64,000 bases of DNA from Pseudomonas peradeniyensis. GTDB lineage: Bacteria; Pseudomonadota; Gammaproteobacteria; Pseudomonadales; Pseudomonadaceae. This document shows positions 18,676 to 32,800 of the stretch, piece after piece. The stretch lies in NCBI RefSeq assembly GCF_014268935.2, contig NZ_JABWRJ020000002.1, forward strand, positions 736,001 through 800,000. Reading direction: 5' to 3'. Numbering within the stretch: the first letter of the stretch is position 1; each line of letters starts with the position of its first letter. The notes beneath the pieces are model-generated. The model did not search any database. It had not been told where the DNA came from and was given only the letters and a program-made list of their open reading frames with translations. Position numbers and translations under genes: made by a program.

Positions 18676-19884
18676 ATGGCCAACCCAGGTTCGCCGCGCC
18701 GCTTCGCGCGCATCGATCGTCTCCCCCCGTACGTCTTCAACATCACTGCCGAGCTCAAGATGGCCGCCCGCCGCCGTGGCGAGGACATCATCGACCTGAG
18801 CATGGGCAACCCCGATGGCGCCACCCCGCCGCATATCGTCGAGAAGCTGGTGCAGGTCGCCCAGCGCGAGGACACCCACGGCTATTCCACCTCCCGTGGT
18901 ATCCCGCGCCTGCGCCGGGCCATCTCCAATTGGTACAAGGAACGCTACGACGTCGCCATCGACCCGGAAAGCGAGGCCATCGTCACCATCGGCTCAAAAG
19001 AGGGCCTGGCGCACCTGATGCTCGGTACCCTCGACCATGGCGATACGGTTCTGGTGCCTAACCCCAGCTACCCGATCCACATCTACGGCGCGGTGATCGC
19101 CGGCGCCCAGGTGCGCTCCGTGCCGCTGGTGCCGGGGGTGGACTTCTTCAACGAGCTGGAGCGGGCGATCCGCGAGTCGATCCCCAAGCCGAAGATGATG
19201 ATCCTGGGCTTTCCGTCCAACCCCACCGCCCAGTGCGTCGAACTGGACTTCTTCGAGCGCGTGGTGGCCCTGGCCAAGCAGTACGATGTGCTGGTTGTGC
19301 ACGACCTGGCCTACGCCGACATCGTCTACGACGGCTGGAAGGCGCCGTCGATCATGCAGGTGCCGGGCGCCAAGGACATCGCGGTGGAGTTCTTCACCCT
19401 GTCCAAGAGCTACAACATGGCGGGCTGGCGGATCGGCTTCATGGTCGGCAACCCCGAGCTGGTCAGCGCCCTGGCGCGGATCAAGAGCTACCACGACTAC
19501 GGCACCTTCACTCCGCTGCAGGTGGCCGCCATCGCCGCCCTGGAAGGCGACCAGCAGTGCGTGCGCGACATCGCCGAGCAGTACCGCCAGCGTCGCAACC
19601 TGCTGGTCAAGGGCCTGCACGAGCTGGGCTGGATGGTCGAGAACCCCAAGGCTTCGATGTATGTCTGGGCCAAGATTCCCGAGGCCTACGCGCATCTGGG
19701 CTCGCTGGAGTTTGCCAAGAAGCTGCTGGCCGAGGCCAAGGTCTGTGTGTCGCCAGGGATCGGCTTCGGTGACTACGGCGACGATCATGTGCGCTTTGCC
19801 CTGATCGAGAACCAGGACCGGATTCGCCAGGCCATTCGCGGTATTCGCCAGATGTTCCGGGCCGATGGGCTGACCAGCAAGTAA
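18676..19884 (+). CDS. alaC: Alanine transaminase AlaC (class I aminotransferase)
   Basis: 402-residue PLP-dependent aminotransferase, the length and sequence of AlaC/YfdZ-type enzymes that interconvert glutamate plus pyruvate with alanine plus 2-oxoglutarate. Seen: substrate-side [36 protein letters not shown] (PLP-contacting Asn), [14 protein letters not shown], the Schiff-base lysine in [15 protein letters not shown], and a C-terminal Arg in VRFALIEN that binds the substrate carboxylate. GAGGAAC stands before the ATG. Same place after cyoE in P. putida. Confidence 0.93.
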   Translation: MANPGSPRRFARIDRLPPYVFNITAELKMAARRRGEDIIDLSMGNPDGATPPHIVEKLVQVAQREDTHGYSTSRGIPRLRRAISNWYKERYDVAIDPESEAIVTIGSKEGLAHLMLGTLDHGDTVLVPNPSYPIHIYGAVIAGAQVRSVPLVPGVDFFNELERAIRESIPKPKMMILGFPSNPTAQCVELDFFERVVALAKQYDVLVVHDLAYADIVYDGWKAPSIMQVPGAKDIAVEFFTLSKSYNMAGWRIGFMVGNPELVSALARIKSYHDYGTFTPLQVAAIAALEGDQQCVRDIAEQYRQRRNLLVKGLHELGWMVENPKASMYVWAKIPEAYAHLGSLEFAKKLLAEAKVCVSPGIGFGDYGDDHVRFALIENQDRIRQAIRGIRQMFRADGLTSK

Positions 19885-19898
19885 GCAGGTCCGGCTTG

Positions 19899-19954
19899 AT
19901 CGCGGGGCCAGCCCGCTCCCACGCCAGTCAGTGGGAGCGGGCTGGCCCCGCGAT
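19899..19954. repeat. Paired inverted REP elements (CCAGC/GCTGG variant)
   Basis: Two copies, 19899-19922 and 19931-19954, with an eight-base spacer. The inner bases are CCAGCC/GGCTGG, another compensated variant. Follows the alaC stop. Confidence 0.9.
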
Positions 19955-20078
19955 GCGTTTGCGCCGATCAGCGGCGATCTTTTTTTGCTTCCCCCCTCTT
20001 CTCAGCCGATCGCGCCTGGATTACAAATAGCGCCGCGGGCGCTCGCCCCGATAACAACAACCTCCTTCCCTGGCCATC

Positions 20079-20462
20079 ATGTCCGATCAGAACCCTTGCC
20101 TGACCTGCGGCGCCTGCTGCGGCTACTTTCGTGTGTCTTTCTTCTGGGGTGAATGCCAGTCCGCCGGTGGCGTGGTGCCCGACGATCTGGTGGTGCAGAT
20201 CAACCCGACCCGGGTCGCCATGATCGGCACCGACGCCAAGCCTTGTCGCTGCGTCAGCCTGGGTGGCGAGATCGGCACGCAAGTGGCGTGCTCCATCTAC
20301 GAGAACCGCTCCAGCCCCTGCCGCGAGTTCGATGCTTCGTGGGAAAACGGCGTGCACAACCCCAGCTGTGACGACGCCCGGGCGGCCTATGGCCTGCCAC
20401 CGCTGACACCACCCGGCGCCAACGAGCCGCATTGGCCGGATGAGGGGGCGGAGGTCGCCTGA
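20079..20462 (+). CDS. YkgJ-family cysteine cluster protein (short form)
   Basis: 127-residue protein with the family motif CLTCGACCGYF near the N-terminus and CRCVSLGGEIGTQVACSIY plus SSPCREFD further on, so eight cysteines, probably a metal cluster site. Function unknown. The short C-terminal tail is Pro/Glu-rich. Stands alone between alaC and the giant autotransporter. Unlike the longer YkgJ protein at 4896-5630 it has no unrecognised C-terminal half. Confidence 0.85.
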   Translation: MSDQNPCLTCGACCGYFRVSFFWGECQSAGGVVPDDLVVQINPTRVAMIGTDAKPCRCVSLGGEIGTQVACSIYENRSSPCREFDASWENGVHNPSCDDARAAYGLPPLTPPGANEPHWPDEGAEVA

Positions 20463-20495
20463 AGGGATTACTCGGCCTTGCAGACTGTGGACTGC

Positions 20496-20558
20496 GTGGG
20501 AGCGGGCTTGCCCCGCGATTGCGGTGCCGGCGTCATCGCGGGGCAAGCACGCTCCCAC
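20496..20558. repeat. REP pair in reversed orientation
   Basis: Copies at 20496-20519 and 20535-20558. Here the GTGGGAGC end comes first, so the pair is arranged opposite to most pairs in this window. The second copy has one change (GCAAGCACGC). Confidence 0.85.
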
Positions 20559-20839
20559 AAACCGGTTCACATTCTGGCCATTCGCCATGACCGTTCGTCG
20601 GTTGGATCCAATGGCCAAGCGGCTGAAACCCGCGAAACACGTGCCGCCTAGACAAAGTATTAACACCATTTGACCGTCCTCTGCGCCGTACCGCCCGCGC
20701 CTGAGCGGCTACACATTCCCTCAAAGGAAATTCGTAGCCATAGATCAGGCGTTTCGGCCGTCGCGTGTTCCACTGCTCTTTCCTGCCCGCTGTGCACGCA
20801 TTCAAGGACTGAATCGCCTGATCCACGAAGGAGCTCTCC
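20559..20839 (+). promoter_or_regulatory. Leader region of the giant autotransporter gene
   Basis: 281 bases with no reading frame of note. No textbook -35/-10 pair could be chosen with confidence. A strong ribosome site AAGGAG lies about six bases before the GTG start at 20840. Confidence 0.4.
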
Positions 20840-23800
20840 GTGGACAGACGTGCCGCCCCCCGTTCACCCGCCCGTTTCTCGCAACTGTCGCTGGCTGTCA
20901 GCCTGGCTGTCGGGGCGATGGCATTTGGTCTGTCCAGCGAACAGGCGCTGGCCGTCTGTAGCGCGGCCGGTTCCACGATCACCTGCAACGGCGCGGCCAA
21001 CCCGCTGGCGCCGAGCTATACCAATGGCGGCAGTGGCCTCACCGTCAACGTCAACCCGGGCGCGAGCCTGGGCACCTTGCTGGGCGTGGGCGGCACCTCG
21101 CTGTCGCTGGCCGGCAACAACAACACCCTGAACAACTCCGGCACCATCGACCCGACATTGCTCGGGCTGCTGAGCATCCAGTCCTCCGCCGTGCTGATCG
21201 GCAACACCGGCACCGGCAGCACCCTCAACATCAACAACAACGCCACGGGCGTGATCAAGGGCACCGGCGCCTTGCTCGGCGCCAACCTGCTGAACCTCAC
21301 CGGCATGGCGCTGGACGCGCGCAACGGCGCCGCCGGCACCACCACCATCAGCAACGCCGGCAGCATCGGCTCCTCGGCGCTGGCCAGCCTGACCCTGGTG
21401 AGCGAGGACACTCCGGTCATCGCCGTGACCGGCGGCAGCACGGTGAACTTCACCAACACCGGCATTATCCTCGGCCGTGCCGCGTTCGAGGCTTCCGCGG
21501 CGGGCAACACCTTCACCAACGCCGGGACCCTGACCGGCAGCCTGTCGATGGGCGCCAACAGCACCAACCGCTTCAACGCCATCACCGGCTCCAGCGTCGG
21601 GGCCGGGCTTGGGGTCGGCGTGGCCTTGCTGGTCACCAGCAACCCGAACCTTGCCTTTGCTGCGGCCGGCAAGATCGACGGTGGCGCCGGTGGCACCAAC
21701 ACGCTGGCACTGCAAAACGCCATTGGCGGCGGCAGTGGGACCAGTGGCAGCGGCACGATCAACGCCACCAACTACATCAACTTCAGCCGCCTGATTGTCG
21801 ACGCCGGCACCTGGAGCCTGATCGGCCAAGTGCTCAACGGCACCACCCAGACCACCCTCAACGGTGGTCAGCTCAACTTCGACAACTCCAATGCCTTCGG
21901 CAGTGGCGCCATCACTGTCAACGGCGGCGGGCTGGCGGGCACCGTCGGCGGCCTGAGCCTGGCCAACAACTTCACCCTCAACGCCGGCCTGAACGTCGGC
22001 GGTGCCACCGACATGGCCCTCAATGGCGTGGTCTCGGGTGTTGGCGGCCTGACCAAGACCGGCACCGGGCTGCTCACCCTCGGCGCCACCAACACCTACA
22101 GCGGCGGCACCAACCTGGCCGCCGGCGGTCTCAACCTGGCCAGCGCCGCTGCTCTGGGCAGCGGCGGCCTCACCGTCAGCGGCGCCAGCAGTCTGCAGGG
22201 CAGCGTGCCGCTGGTGCTGAACAGCAACGTGGCATTGAACGCGGCGCTGACCCTGCCTGGCAGCAACGCCCTGACCCTGGGCGGTGTGCTCAGCGGCACC
22301 GGCTCGCTGGTCAAGAGCGGCAGCGGTGGCTTGACGCTGAACGGCGTCAACACCTACACCGGCGGCACGACCCTGGGTAGCGGCACCCTCACCCTCGGCA
22401 ACGCCAGCGCCCTGGGCAGCGGCACGTTGGCACTGAGCGGCAACGGCACCCTGGACACCACGGCGACCATGACCCTCGCCAATGCCATCAACCTGGGCAG
22501 CAGTACCCTGACCTTGCCGGGCAACAACGCACTGACGCTCAACGGCGTGATTGGCGGCAGCGGCAACCTGACCAAGAACGGCACCGCCGATCTCACTCTC
22601 AACGGCGTCAACACCTACAGCGGCACCACCACCCTGGGCGGTGGCAAGCTCACCGTCGGCAACAGCGCCGCGCTGGGCACCAGCAGCCTGACCCTGGGCG
22701 GCAATGCCAGCCTGGACGCCAGCAGCGCGGTCAGCCTGGGCAATGCGATCAACCTGGGGGCCAACACCCTTGACCTGCTGGGTACCAGCGCCACCACCCT
22801 GGGCGGTGTCATCAGCGGTACCGGCGCGCTGATCAAGAATGGTGCCGGCGACCTGACCCTCAATGGCAACAACACCTTCAGCGGCGGCCTGACGCTCAAC
22901 ACCGGCAAGCTCACCGTCGGGCACAGCAATGCGCTGGGCAGCGGAGCGCTGACCCTGGGCGGTAACGTCAGCCTCGACGCCGGCACCGCGGTCAACCTGG
23001 GCAACGCGGTCAACCTCGGCGCCAACACCCTCAACCTGCTGGGCACCAGTGCCACGACCCTGGGCGGTGTCATCAGCGGCACCGGCGCGCTGGTCAAGAA
23101 CGGCAGCGCCGGCCTGACCCTCAACGGCAGCAACACCTTCAGCGGCGGCACCACCCTCAATGGCGGCGTGCTGACCGTTGGCAACAACAATGCCCTGGGC
23201 ACCGGCGCGCTGTCCCTGGGCGGCAATGCCAGCCTCGATGCGGGCGTGGCGGTCAACCTGGGCAACGCCATCAACCTGGCCGGTAACACCCTGACCCTGC
23301 CGGGCACCAGCGCCACCACCCTGGGTGGCGTGATCAGTGGCACCGGGGCGCTGGTCAAGAACGGCAGCAGCAACCTGACCCTGGGTGGCGCCAACACCTT
23401 CAGCGGCGGGCTGACCCTCAATGCCGGTACCCTGACCCTGGCCAGTGCCGCAGCCCTGGGCACGGGCGACTTGACCGTAGGTGGGGCCTCGACCCTGGCC
23501 AACGCCGTGGCGATGACCCTGAACAATGGCGTCACCCTCGGCGCCAACCTGACCCTGGCCGGCGCCAACAATCTCACGCTGGCCGGCAACCTCAGTGGCA
23601 CCGGCGGCCTGATCAAGAACGGCAGCGCCAGCCTGACCCTGAGCGGCAACAACACCCAGAACGGCGCCACGGCGCTGAACGCCGGCACCCTGGTGCTGGG
23701 CAGCAACACCGCGCTGGGCACCGGCGCGCTCAATGCCGCAGCCAACACCACCCTGGACACCAGTGTCGCCGGGCTGAGCATCGGTAACGCCCTCAACCTG

Positions 23801-26800
23801 GCCGGCAACCTGAACCTGCCCGGCAGCAACGACCTGACCCTGAGCGGCATCATCGCCGGAGCCGGCGGCATCACCAAGGGCGGCAACACCACCTTGACCC
23901 TGACCGGTGCCAACACCAACAGCGGCTCCACCTTCCTCAACGCCGGTACCCTGGTGGTCGGCAGCAACACCGCGCTGGGCACCGGCACCCTCAACACCGC
24001 CGCCGGCACCCACCTGGACGCCAGCACGGCCGTGAGCCTGTCCAACGACGCCATCATCGCCGGCCCCCTGACCATCGACGGCACCGCCAACCTGGGCCTG
24101 AGCGGCGTGCTCAGCGGCATCGGCTCGCTGGTCAAGAACGGCAACGCCAGCCTGACCCTGAGCGGCAACAACGTCTTCACCAACGGCACCCAGCTCAACG
24201 CCGGTACGTTGATCCTGGGCAGCAACACCGCATTGGGCATCGGTGGCCTGACCCTGGGCGGCAACGCCAACCTCGACACCAGCACTGCGGTGGCCGCCAC
24301 CAACACCATCAGCCTCGGCGGCAACACCCTGACCGTACTGGGCAGCAACGCCACCACCCTGACCGGCCAGATCAGCGGTACCGGCGCGCTGGTCAAGAGC
24401 GGCAGCGCCGCCCTGACCCTCAACGGCAACAACACCTACAGCGGCGGCACCACCCTCAACGGTGGGTTGCTGACCCTGGGCAACAACAATGCCCTGGGTA
24501 CCGGCGCCTTGACCCTGGGTGGCAACGCCAGCCTCGACAGCAGCGGCACCCTCAACCTGGGCAATGCCATCAACCTCGCCGGCAATACCCTGACCCTGGC
24601 GGGCAGCAATGCCGCCACCCTGGGCGGCGTGATCAGTGGCAGTGGCGCGCTGACCAAGAACGGCAGCACCAACCTGACCCTGTCAGGCGCCAACACCTTC
24701 AGCGGTGGCCTCAACCTCAATGCCGGCACCTTGACCCTGGCCAGCGCCGCCGCGCTGGGAACCGGCGCGTTGAACGTCGGCGGCGCCGCCACCCTGGCCA
24801 ACTCCACGGCCATGACCCTGAACAACGCCATCAACCTCGCCGCCGACCTGTCGCTGCCCACCACCAGCAACCTCACCCTGGCCGGCAACCTCAGTGGCAC
24901 CGGCGGCCTGGTCAAGAGCGGCAGTGCCACCCTGACCCTGAGCGGCAACAACACCCACAGCGGCGCCACCGCGCTCAACGCCGGCACCCTGGTACTCGGC
25001 AGCAACACCGCCCTGGGCACTGGCGCGCTGAATGCCGCCAACAACACCACCCTGGACACCAGCGTCGCCGGGCTGAACATCGGCAACGCGCTGAACCTGG
25101 CCGGCAACTTCATCCTGCCCGGCAGCAACGACCTGACCCTGAGCGGCACCATCGCCGGCGCCGGCGGCATCACCAAGAACGGCGCCACCAGCCTGACCCT
25201 GACCGGCAACAACAGCAACAGCGGCATCACCCGTCTGAACGCCGGTACCCTGGTGGTCGGCAGCAACACCGCACTGGGCACCGGCACCCTCAACACCCTG
25301 GCCGGTACCCACCTGGATGCCAGCACAGCCGTCAGCCTGGCCAACGACGTCACCATCGCCGGCCCCCTGACCATCGACGGCAGCGCCGACCTGGGCCTGA
25401 GCGGCGTGGTCAGCGGCATCGGTTCGCTGGTCAAGAACGGCAACGCCAACCTGACCCTGAGCGGCAACAACCTCTACACCAACGGCACCCAGCTCAATGC
25501 CGGCACGCTCACCCTCGGCAGCAACACCGCGCTGGGGATCGGCGCCCTGACCCTGGGCGGCAACGCCAACCTCGACGCCAGTACCGCCGTGGCGGTGACC
25601 AACGGCATCAGCCTGGGCGGCAACACCCTGACTGTGCTGGGCAGCAACGCCACCACCCTCGGTGGCCTGATCAGCGGCAGCGGCGCGCTGGTCAAGAATG
25701 GCAGCGCCGGACTGACCCTCAACGGCAACAACACCTACAGCGGCGGCACCACCCTCAATGCCGGGCTGCTGACCCTGGGCAACAACAACGCCATCGGCAG
25801 CGGCGCCCTGAGCGTGGGCGGCAATGCCAGCCTCGACGGCAGCGCCGCGCTCAACCTGGGCAACGCCATCAACCTCGGCGCCGGCGCGACCCTGACCTTG
25901 CCGGGCAGCAATACCACCACCCTCGGTGGCGTGATCAGCGGCACTGGCGCGCTGACCAAGAACGGCAGCACCAACCTGACCCTGTCGGGCGCCAACACTT
26001 TCAGCGGTGGCCTCAACCTCAACGCCGGCACCCTGACCCTGGCCAATGCCGCGGCGCTGGGAACCGGCGCGCTGAACGTCGGTGGCGCCGCGACCCTGGC
26101 CAACAGCGTAGCGATGACCCTGGGCAACAACATCAACCTCGGCGCCAACCTGACCCTGGGCGGCAGCAGCAACCTGACCCTCGGCGGCGTGCTCGCGGGC
26201 ACCGGCGGCTTGATCAAGAACGGTGTATCCGACCTGACGCTGACCGGAAACAACACCTTCAGCGGTGCCATCGACCTGTTCGGCGGCAGCATCACCACGG
26301 TTGGTACCACGGCCCTGGGCAATACCTCGGCGGTCAGCGTCGGCGCCGGCACCAGCCTCAACCTCGGCGCCAGCGCCACCATCGGTGGCCTGAGCGGCGC
26401 CGGTACGGTGAATATCGCCGGCGGCGGCAACCTGACCTTGGGCGGCAACAACCTCAACAGCGTGTTCAGCGGTGCCCTGGCCGGCAGTGGCGGGCTGGTC
26501 AAGACCGGCAGCGGCAGCTTCGAGCTGTCCGGGGTCAGCGTGCTCGGCGGCAACACCACGGTGAATGCCGGCCTGCTCAATGTCACCGGCTCGCTGGCAA
26601 GCCCCAGCGTGCAGATCAACAGCGGCGCCAGCCTCGGCGGCACCGGCAGCCTGCTGGGGGCGGTCGACATCGCCAACGGCGCGCACCTGCTGGCCAACAG
26701 CGGCGCGACCCTCGGCACCGGCGCGCTGACTCTGCACAGTGGCTCGATCCTCGACTTCGGTCTGGGCTCGCCGGCCACCGGCGGTACGGCGCTGGTCAAC

Positions 26801-29800
26801 GTCAACGGCAACCTGACCCTGGACGGCACCCTCAACGTCACCGACGTCGGCGGCTTCGGCACCGGTATCTACCGGCTGTTCGACTACACCGGCGCGCTGG
26901 TCGACAACGGCCTGCTGGTCGGCAACGTGCCGGGCGCCATGTTGCCCGGCGACCTGCAGGTGCAGACTTCCATCGGCAGCCAGGTCAACCTGCTGGTTGG
27001 CGGCGCCTCCGGCACCGTGCAGTTCTGGGATGGCGGGCAGAACGTGCCCAATGGCGTGATCGACGGCGGCACCGGTACCTGGAATGGCAGCAACACCAAC
27101 TGGACCGATGTCAACGGCGTGCTCAACGGCAGTTGGGCCAACGACTTCGCGGTGTTCCAGGGCACCGCGGGGGATGTCACGGTGGTCGGCACCCAGGCCG
27201 CCACCGGGCTGCAATTCGTCACCAACGGCTACCGCCTGATCGGCGCCGGTGGGCTGGACCTGGTCAACGGCAGCAACGGCGCCTTCGCCGTGCGGGTCGA
27301 CCCCGGCGTCACCGCGACCCTCAACGTCGGCCTCTCGGGCAGCGGCCAGCTGGCCAAGCTCGACAGCGGCACCCTGGTGCTCAATGGCGCCAACAGCTAC
27401 ACCGGCGGCACCCTGTTCAACGGCGGTACGGTCGTGGTCGGCAACAACACCGCTTTTGGTAGCGGCTCCGTCAGTACCGCCAACGGCACCACCCTGGACA
27501 GCAACACCGCCGTGACCCTTGGCAACGCCTTCAATCTCAGCGGCGCCCTGACCGTCGCCGGTTCCGCCGACCTGGGGCTGTCCGGCGTGGTCTCCGGCCT
27601 TGGCAGCCTGGTCAAGGCCGGCGGCGCCAACCTGACCCTGGGCAGCGCCAACACCTACAGCGGCGGCACCAGCCTGGGTGCCGGCACCCTGACCCTGGGC
27701 AACGCCCAGGCGCTGGGCACGGGTGGCATGACGGTATCGGGCGCCTCCAGCCTGGACACCAGCGGCAACCTGGCACTGGGCAATACCATCGCGCTGAACG
27801 CCAACCTCACCCTGCTGGGCAGCAACGACCTCACCCTCAACGGTGCGCTCAGCGGCACCGGCGGGCTGGTCAAGATCGGTGCCGGCACGCTCACCCTCAA
27901 CGGCAGCAACAGCCAGCAGGGCAGCACCAGCCTGAACGGCGGCACCCTCGTGGTAGGCAGCAACACCGCGCTGGGCACCGGTGCGCTGAACGCAGTCGGC
28001 GGCACCACCCTGAGCAGCAATGCCAACGTCACCCTGGCCAACCAGCTCAACCTGGCCGGCAACCTGACCATCGCCGGGGCGCAGAACCTGACCCTGGGCG
28101 GCAACGTCAACGGCGTCGGCGGCCTGACCAAGACCGGCAGCGGCACCCTGACCTTGAACGGCACCAATGGCAACCTGGGCAACACCAACCTCAATGCCGG
28201 CACCCTGGTGCTCGGCAGCGCCAGTGCACTCGGCCTTGGCCAGCTCAACGCGGCGGCCGGTACCACGCTGGACAGCGCCTCGGCGATCAACATCGGCAAC
28301 ACCGTCAACCTGGCGGGCAACCTCACCATCACCGGCAGCAACGACCTGGGCCTGGGCGGCCTGGTCACGGGGGCCGGCAGCCTGACCAAGAACGGTGCCA
28401 GCAACCTCACCCTCAGTGGCGCCAACACCCTGACCGGCGGCGTAACCCTCAATGCCGGCACGCTGACCCTGGGCAACAACCAGGCGCTGGGCACCGGCAC
28501 CCTGACCGTCGGCGGCGCCAGCAACCTGGCCACCACCGGCGCCCTGATCCTGGCCAACCAGGTGACGCTCAACAACACCCTGAGCCTGACCGGCAACAAC
28601 AACCTGGCCCTCAATGGCGTGATCAGCGGCACCGGCGGCCTGACCAAGACCGGCAGCGGCAACCTGACCCTTGGTGCGGCCAACACCTACCAGGGCACCA
28701 CCACCCTGGGGGGCGGCACCCTGACCCTGGGCAACAACACCGCCCTGGGCACGGGCAACCTGGCGGTGACCGGCAGCAGCACCTTGGCCACCACCGGCGT
28801 GCTGCAGGTGGCCAACGCCATCGGCCTCGGCGCCGCTACCACCCTCGGCGTCAACAACACCCAGACCCTGACCCTCGACGGTGTCATCAGCGGTGCCGGG
28901 GTGCTGAACAAGCTGGGTGCCGGGCAACTGGTGCTCAATGGCAACAACACCTACAGCGGCGGCACCTCGCTGCAGGCCGGCAGCCTGTTGCTGGGTAATG
29001 CCGGCGCCCTGGGCAGCGGCGCCCTGACCGTCAACGGCGCCGCCAGCCTCGATGCCAGCCAGGCGCTGGCGCTGGTGAACGCCGTCAACCTCGCCGGTGG
29101 CAACCTGACCCTCGGCGGCAGCCAGGCGCTGACCCTCAACGGCGTGGTGTCCGGCAGCAACGGGCTGGTCAAGAACGGCGCCGCCACCCTGACCCTCAAC
29201 GGCAACAACACCTACAGCGGCGGCACCACCCTCAACGCCGGCACCCTGGTGGTCGGCAGCAACACCGCGCTCGGCAGTGGCGACCTCAGCACTGGCGCCA
29301 ACACCAGCCTCGATGCCGGCGGCGCGGGCGCCACCCTGGCCAACAACGTGCACCTGGGCGGTACCCTCAACCTGCCGGGCAGTGCCGACCTGACCCTCAA
29401 CGGCGTGGTGGATGGCGTTGGCGGCCTGAACAAGGCCGGCGCCAGCACCCTGACTCTCAACGGCGCCAACAACTACCTGGGCGGCACCACCCTGAATGCC
29501 GGCCGGCTGGTGGTCGGCAACGACAACGCGCTGGGGCAGGGCGCGCTGACCGTCGCCGGGGCCTCGACCCTGAGCAGCGGCGCCAGCACCACCCTGGCCA
29601 ACAACGTCACCCTCAACGCCGGCCTGACCGTCGATGGCGGCAACGACCTGACCCTCAATGGTGTGATCAACGGCACCGCCGGCCTGACCAAGAACGGCAG
29701 CGGCAACCTGACCCTCAACGGCAATAATGGCTACCAGGGCGGCACCCAGCTCAATGCCGGGCGCCTGACCCTGGGCAGCAGCGGCGCGCTGGGCACCGGC

Positions 29801-32800
29801 ACCCTGTCGGTCACCGCCGACGCCACCCTGGCCAACAGCGCGCCCATGGCCCTGGGCAACACCATTGCCCTGAGCAACGGCGCCAACCTGACCGTTGAAG
29901 CCGCCAACGCGCTGATCCTCAGCGGCGACCTCGGCGGCAGCGGCAACCTGGTCAAGACCGGCGTCGACGACCTGACCCTGGTCGGCGTCAAGACCTTCAC
30001 CGGCAACGTCGACATCCAGGCCGGCTCCCTCACCACCCTCGGCAGCGGTGTGCTGGCCAACGTCGACACCCTCAACGTCGGCGCCAGCGGCCAGCTCAAC
30101 CTCAACGGCAACGCCAGCCTCGGCAGCCTGACCGGCAGCGGCCAGGTCGATGTCGGTATCGGCAGCGTCCTCAGCCTGGGCGGCAACAACCTCAGCAGCA
30201 CCTTCGCCGGTGGCCTCAACGGCCTGGGCGGCCTGACCAAGGTCGGCAGCGGCACCCTGACCCTGACCGGCACCGGCAACCTGGCCGACAACACCCAGGT
30301 CAACGCCGGCACCTTGAAAGTCGACGGCACCCTGGGCAGCAACCTGCTGACCGTCGCCAGTGGCGCCACCCTGGCGGGTAGCGGCACCGCCAACGCCACG
30401 GTGGTGATCAACAACGGCGGCCACCTGGCCGGGCAGAGCGGCGCCACCCTGGGCCTCGGTAGCCTGGTGCTCAACAGCGGCTCGATCGTCGATGTCGGCC
30501 TGGCCTCACCGTCCACCGGCGGTACCGCGCTGTTCAACGTCGGCGGCAACCTGACCCTCGACGGTACGCTCAATGTCAGCAGCATCGGCGGCTTCGGCAA
30601 CGGTGTGTACCGCATCTTCGACTACACCGGCTCCCTGACCGACAACGGCCTGGACTTCGGCAGCCTGCCGCTGGGCGTGGGCCTGGGCGACGTGACCCTG
30701 CAGACCGTCCTGGCCAACCAGGTCAACCTGCTGGTCAGCGCCGCCGGCCTGAACATCCAGTTCTGGGACGGCAGCCAGAACGTACCCAACGGCCAGGTCG
30801 ACGGCGGCACCGGCGTGTGGAACGCCGGCAACAGCAACTGGACCGACCTCAACGGCGTGCTCAACACCACCTGGGGCAGCACCTTCGCGGTGTTCCAGGG
30901 CACCGCCGGTGACGTCACCGTCGACGGCAGCCAGACCGTCAATGGCCTGCAGTTCGTCACCGATGGCTACCGCCTGCTGGCGGGCACCGGCGGTGCGCTC
31001 GACCTGATCAACGGCAGCGGCGGCGACACCAGCGTGCGGGTCGATCCCGGGGCCACGGCAACCCTCGATGTCGGCCTGACCGGCGTCGGCAAGCTCAACA
31101 AGCTCGACAGCGGCACCTTGGTGCTCAACGGCAGCAACAGCTACAGCGGTGGCACCCTGCTCAGCGGCGGTACCTTGATTGTCGGCAACAACGCGGCCCT
31201 GGGCAGCGGCGCGCTCGACACCACGGCGGGCACCACCCTCGACAGCAACGCCTCGGTCGCGCTGGGCAATGCCATCACCCTGGCCGGCCCGCTGAACATC
31301 GCCGGTAGCAACGACCTGGCCCTCAACGGCAACATCGGCGGCGCCGGTGGCCTGGTCAAGGCCGGCAGCGCGCGGCTGGCGCTGGCCGGCAACAACACCT
31401 ATGCCGGCAATACCGCGCTCAATGGCGGCACCCTGGTGCTGGGCTCCAACACCGCGCTCGGCACCGGCAACCTGACCACGGCGCCCGGCACCAGCCTGGA
31501 CAGCAGCCAGGCGGTCACCCTGGCCAACAACGTCACCACCACGGGCGACCTCACCGTGCTGGGCAGCAACGACCTGACCCTGGGCGGCACCGTCGGCGGC
31601 ACCGGCCGCCTGCTCAAGGCTGGCCTGGCCCGCTTCGCGCTGATGGGCGCCAACACCTACAGCGGCGGCACCGACCTGCAGGCTGGCACACTGGTGGTCG
31701 GCAACAACGCGGCGCTGGGCACCGGCGGCCTGGAGGTCAGCGGCAACGCCAACCTCGACAGCGCCAGTGCCGTCACCCTGGCCAACCCGGTCAATGTCAG
31801 CGGTGTGCTCAACGTGCTGGGCACTAACGACCTGCACCTGGCCGGTGTGCTCAGCGGCGCGGGCGAGCTGAACAAGAGCGGCCTGGCCGACCTGACCCTG
31901 TCGGGCAACAACACCTTCAGCGGCATCCTCAACATCCTCTCTGGCAGCCTGAGCACGATCGGCACCACCGCCCTCGGTACCCAGAGCCAGCTGAACGTCA
32001 GCACTGGCGCCAGCCTCAACCTTGACGGCAACACCAGCCTCGGCGACATCGGCGGCACCGGCGCGATCCTGATCGCCGCCGGCAACAGCCTGGCAGTGGA
32101 GGGTGGGGTGTTCGACGGCAATATCAGCGGCACCGGTACCCTGAACAAGCTCGGCAACGGCACCCTGGCGTTGAGCAGCACCAACAGCCACTCCGGCACC
32201 ACCAACGTCCAGGCGGGAGGGCTGCAGGTGAATGGCTCCCTGGCCAGCGGCGCGGTCAACGTCGCCAGCGGCGCCAGCCTCAGCGGCGCCGGCAGCCTCG
32301 GCGGCGCGGTGACGGTGGCCAACGGCGGCAACCTCGCGGCCACCAGCGGCAGCACGTTGAGCGCCGGCAACCTGGTGCTCGACAGCGGCGCCAACTTCAA
32401 CGCCTCGCTGGGCACGCCGTCGTCTGGTGGTACGCCGCTGGTCAACGTGGCCAACAACCTGACCCTGGGTGGTACCCTCAACATCACCGATATCGGTGGC
32501 TTCGGCGCCGGGGTCTACCGGCTGTTCGCCTATGGTGGCAGCCTGACCAACAACGGTATGAGCTTCGGCACCACGCCGGTACCGATCACCGACCTGACCG
32601 TGCAGACTGCCGTGGCCAACCAGGTCAACCTGGTGGTCGGCGGTGCCAGCAACGTACTGTTCTGGGACGGCAGCCAGAGCGTCGCCAACGGCCTGATCGA
32701 CGGCGGCAGCGGCACCTGGGATGCCACCAACACCAACTGGACCGACGTCAATGGCGTGTTGAACAGCACCTGGAACGACACCTTCGCGGTGTTCCAGGGC

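Noticed and set aside
22096..29724. Regularly spaced repeats of about 261 bases that could suggest an array
   Set aside because: They are in-frame protein repeats within one gene, with unit length far above CRISPR repeats and no unique spacers.
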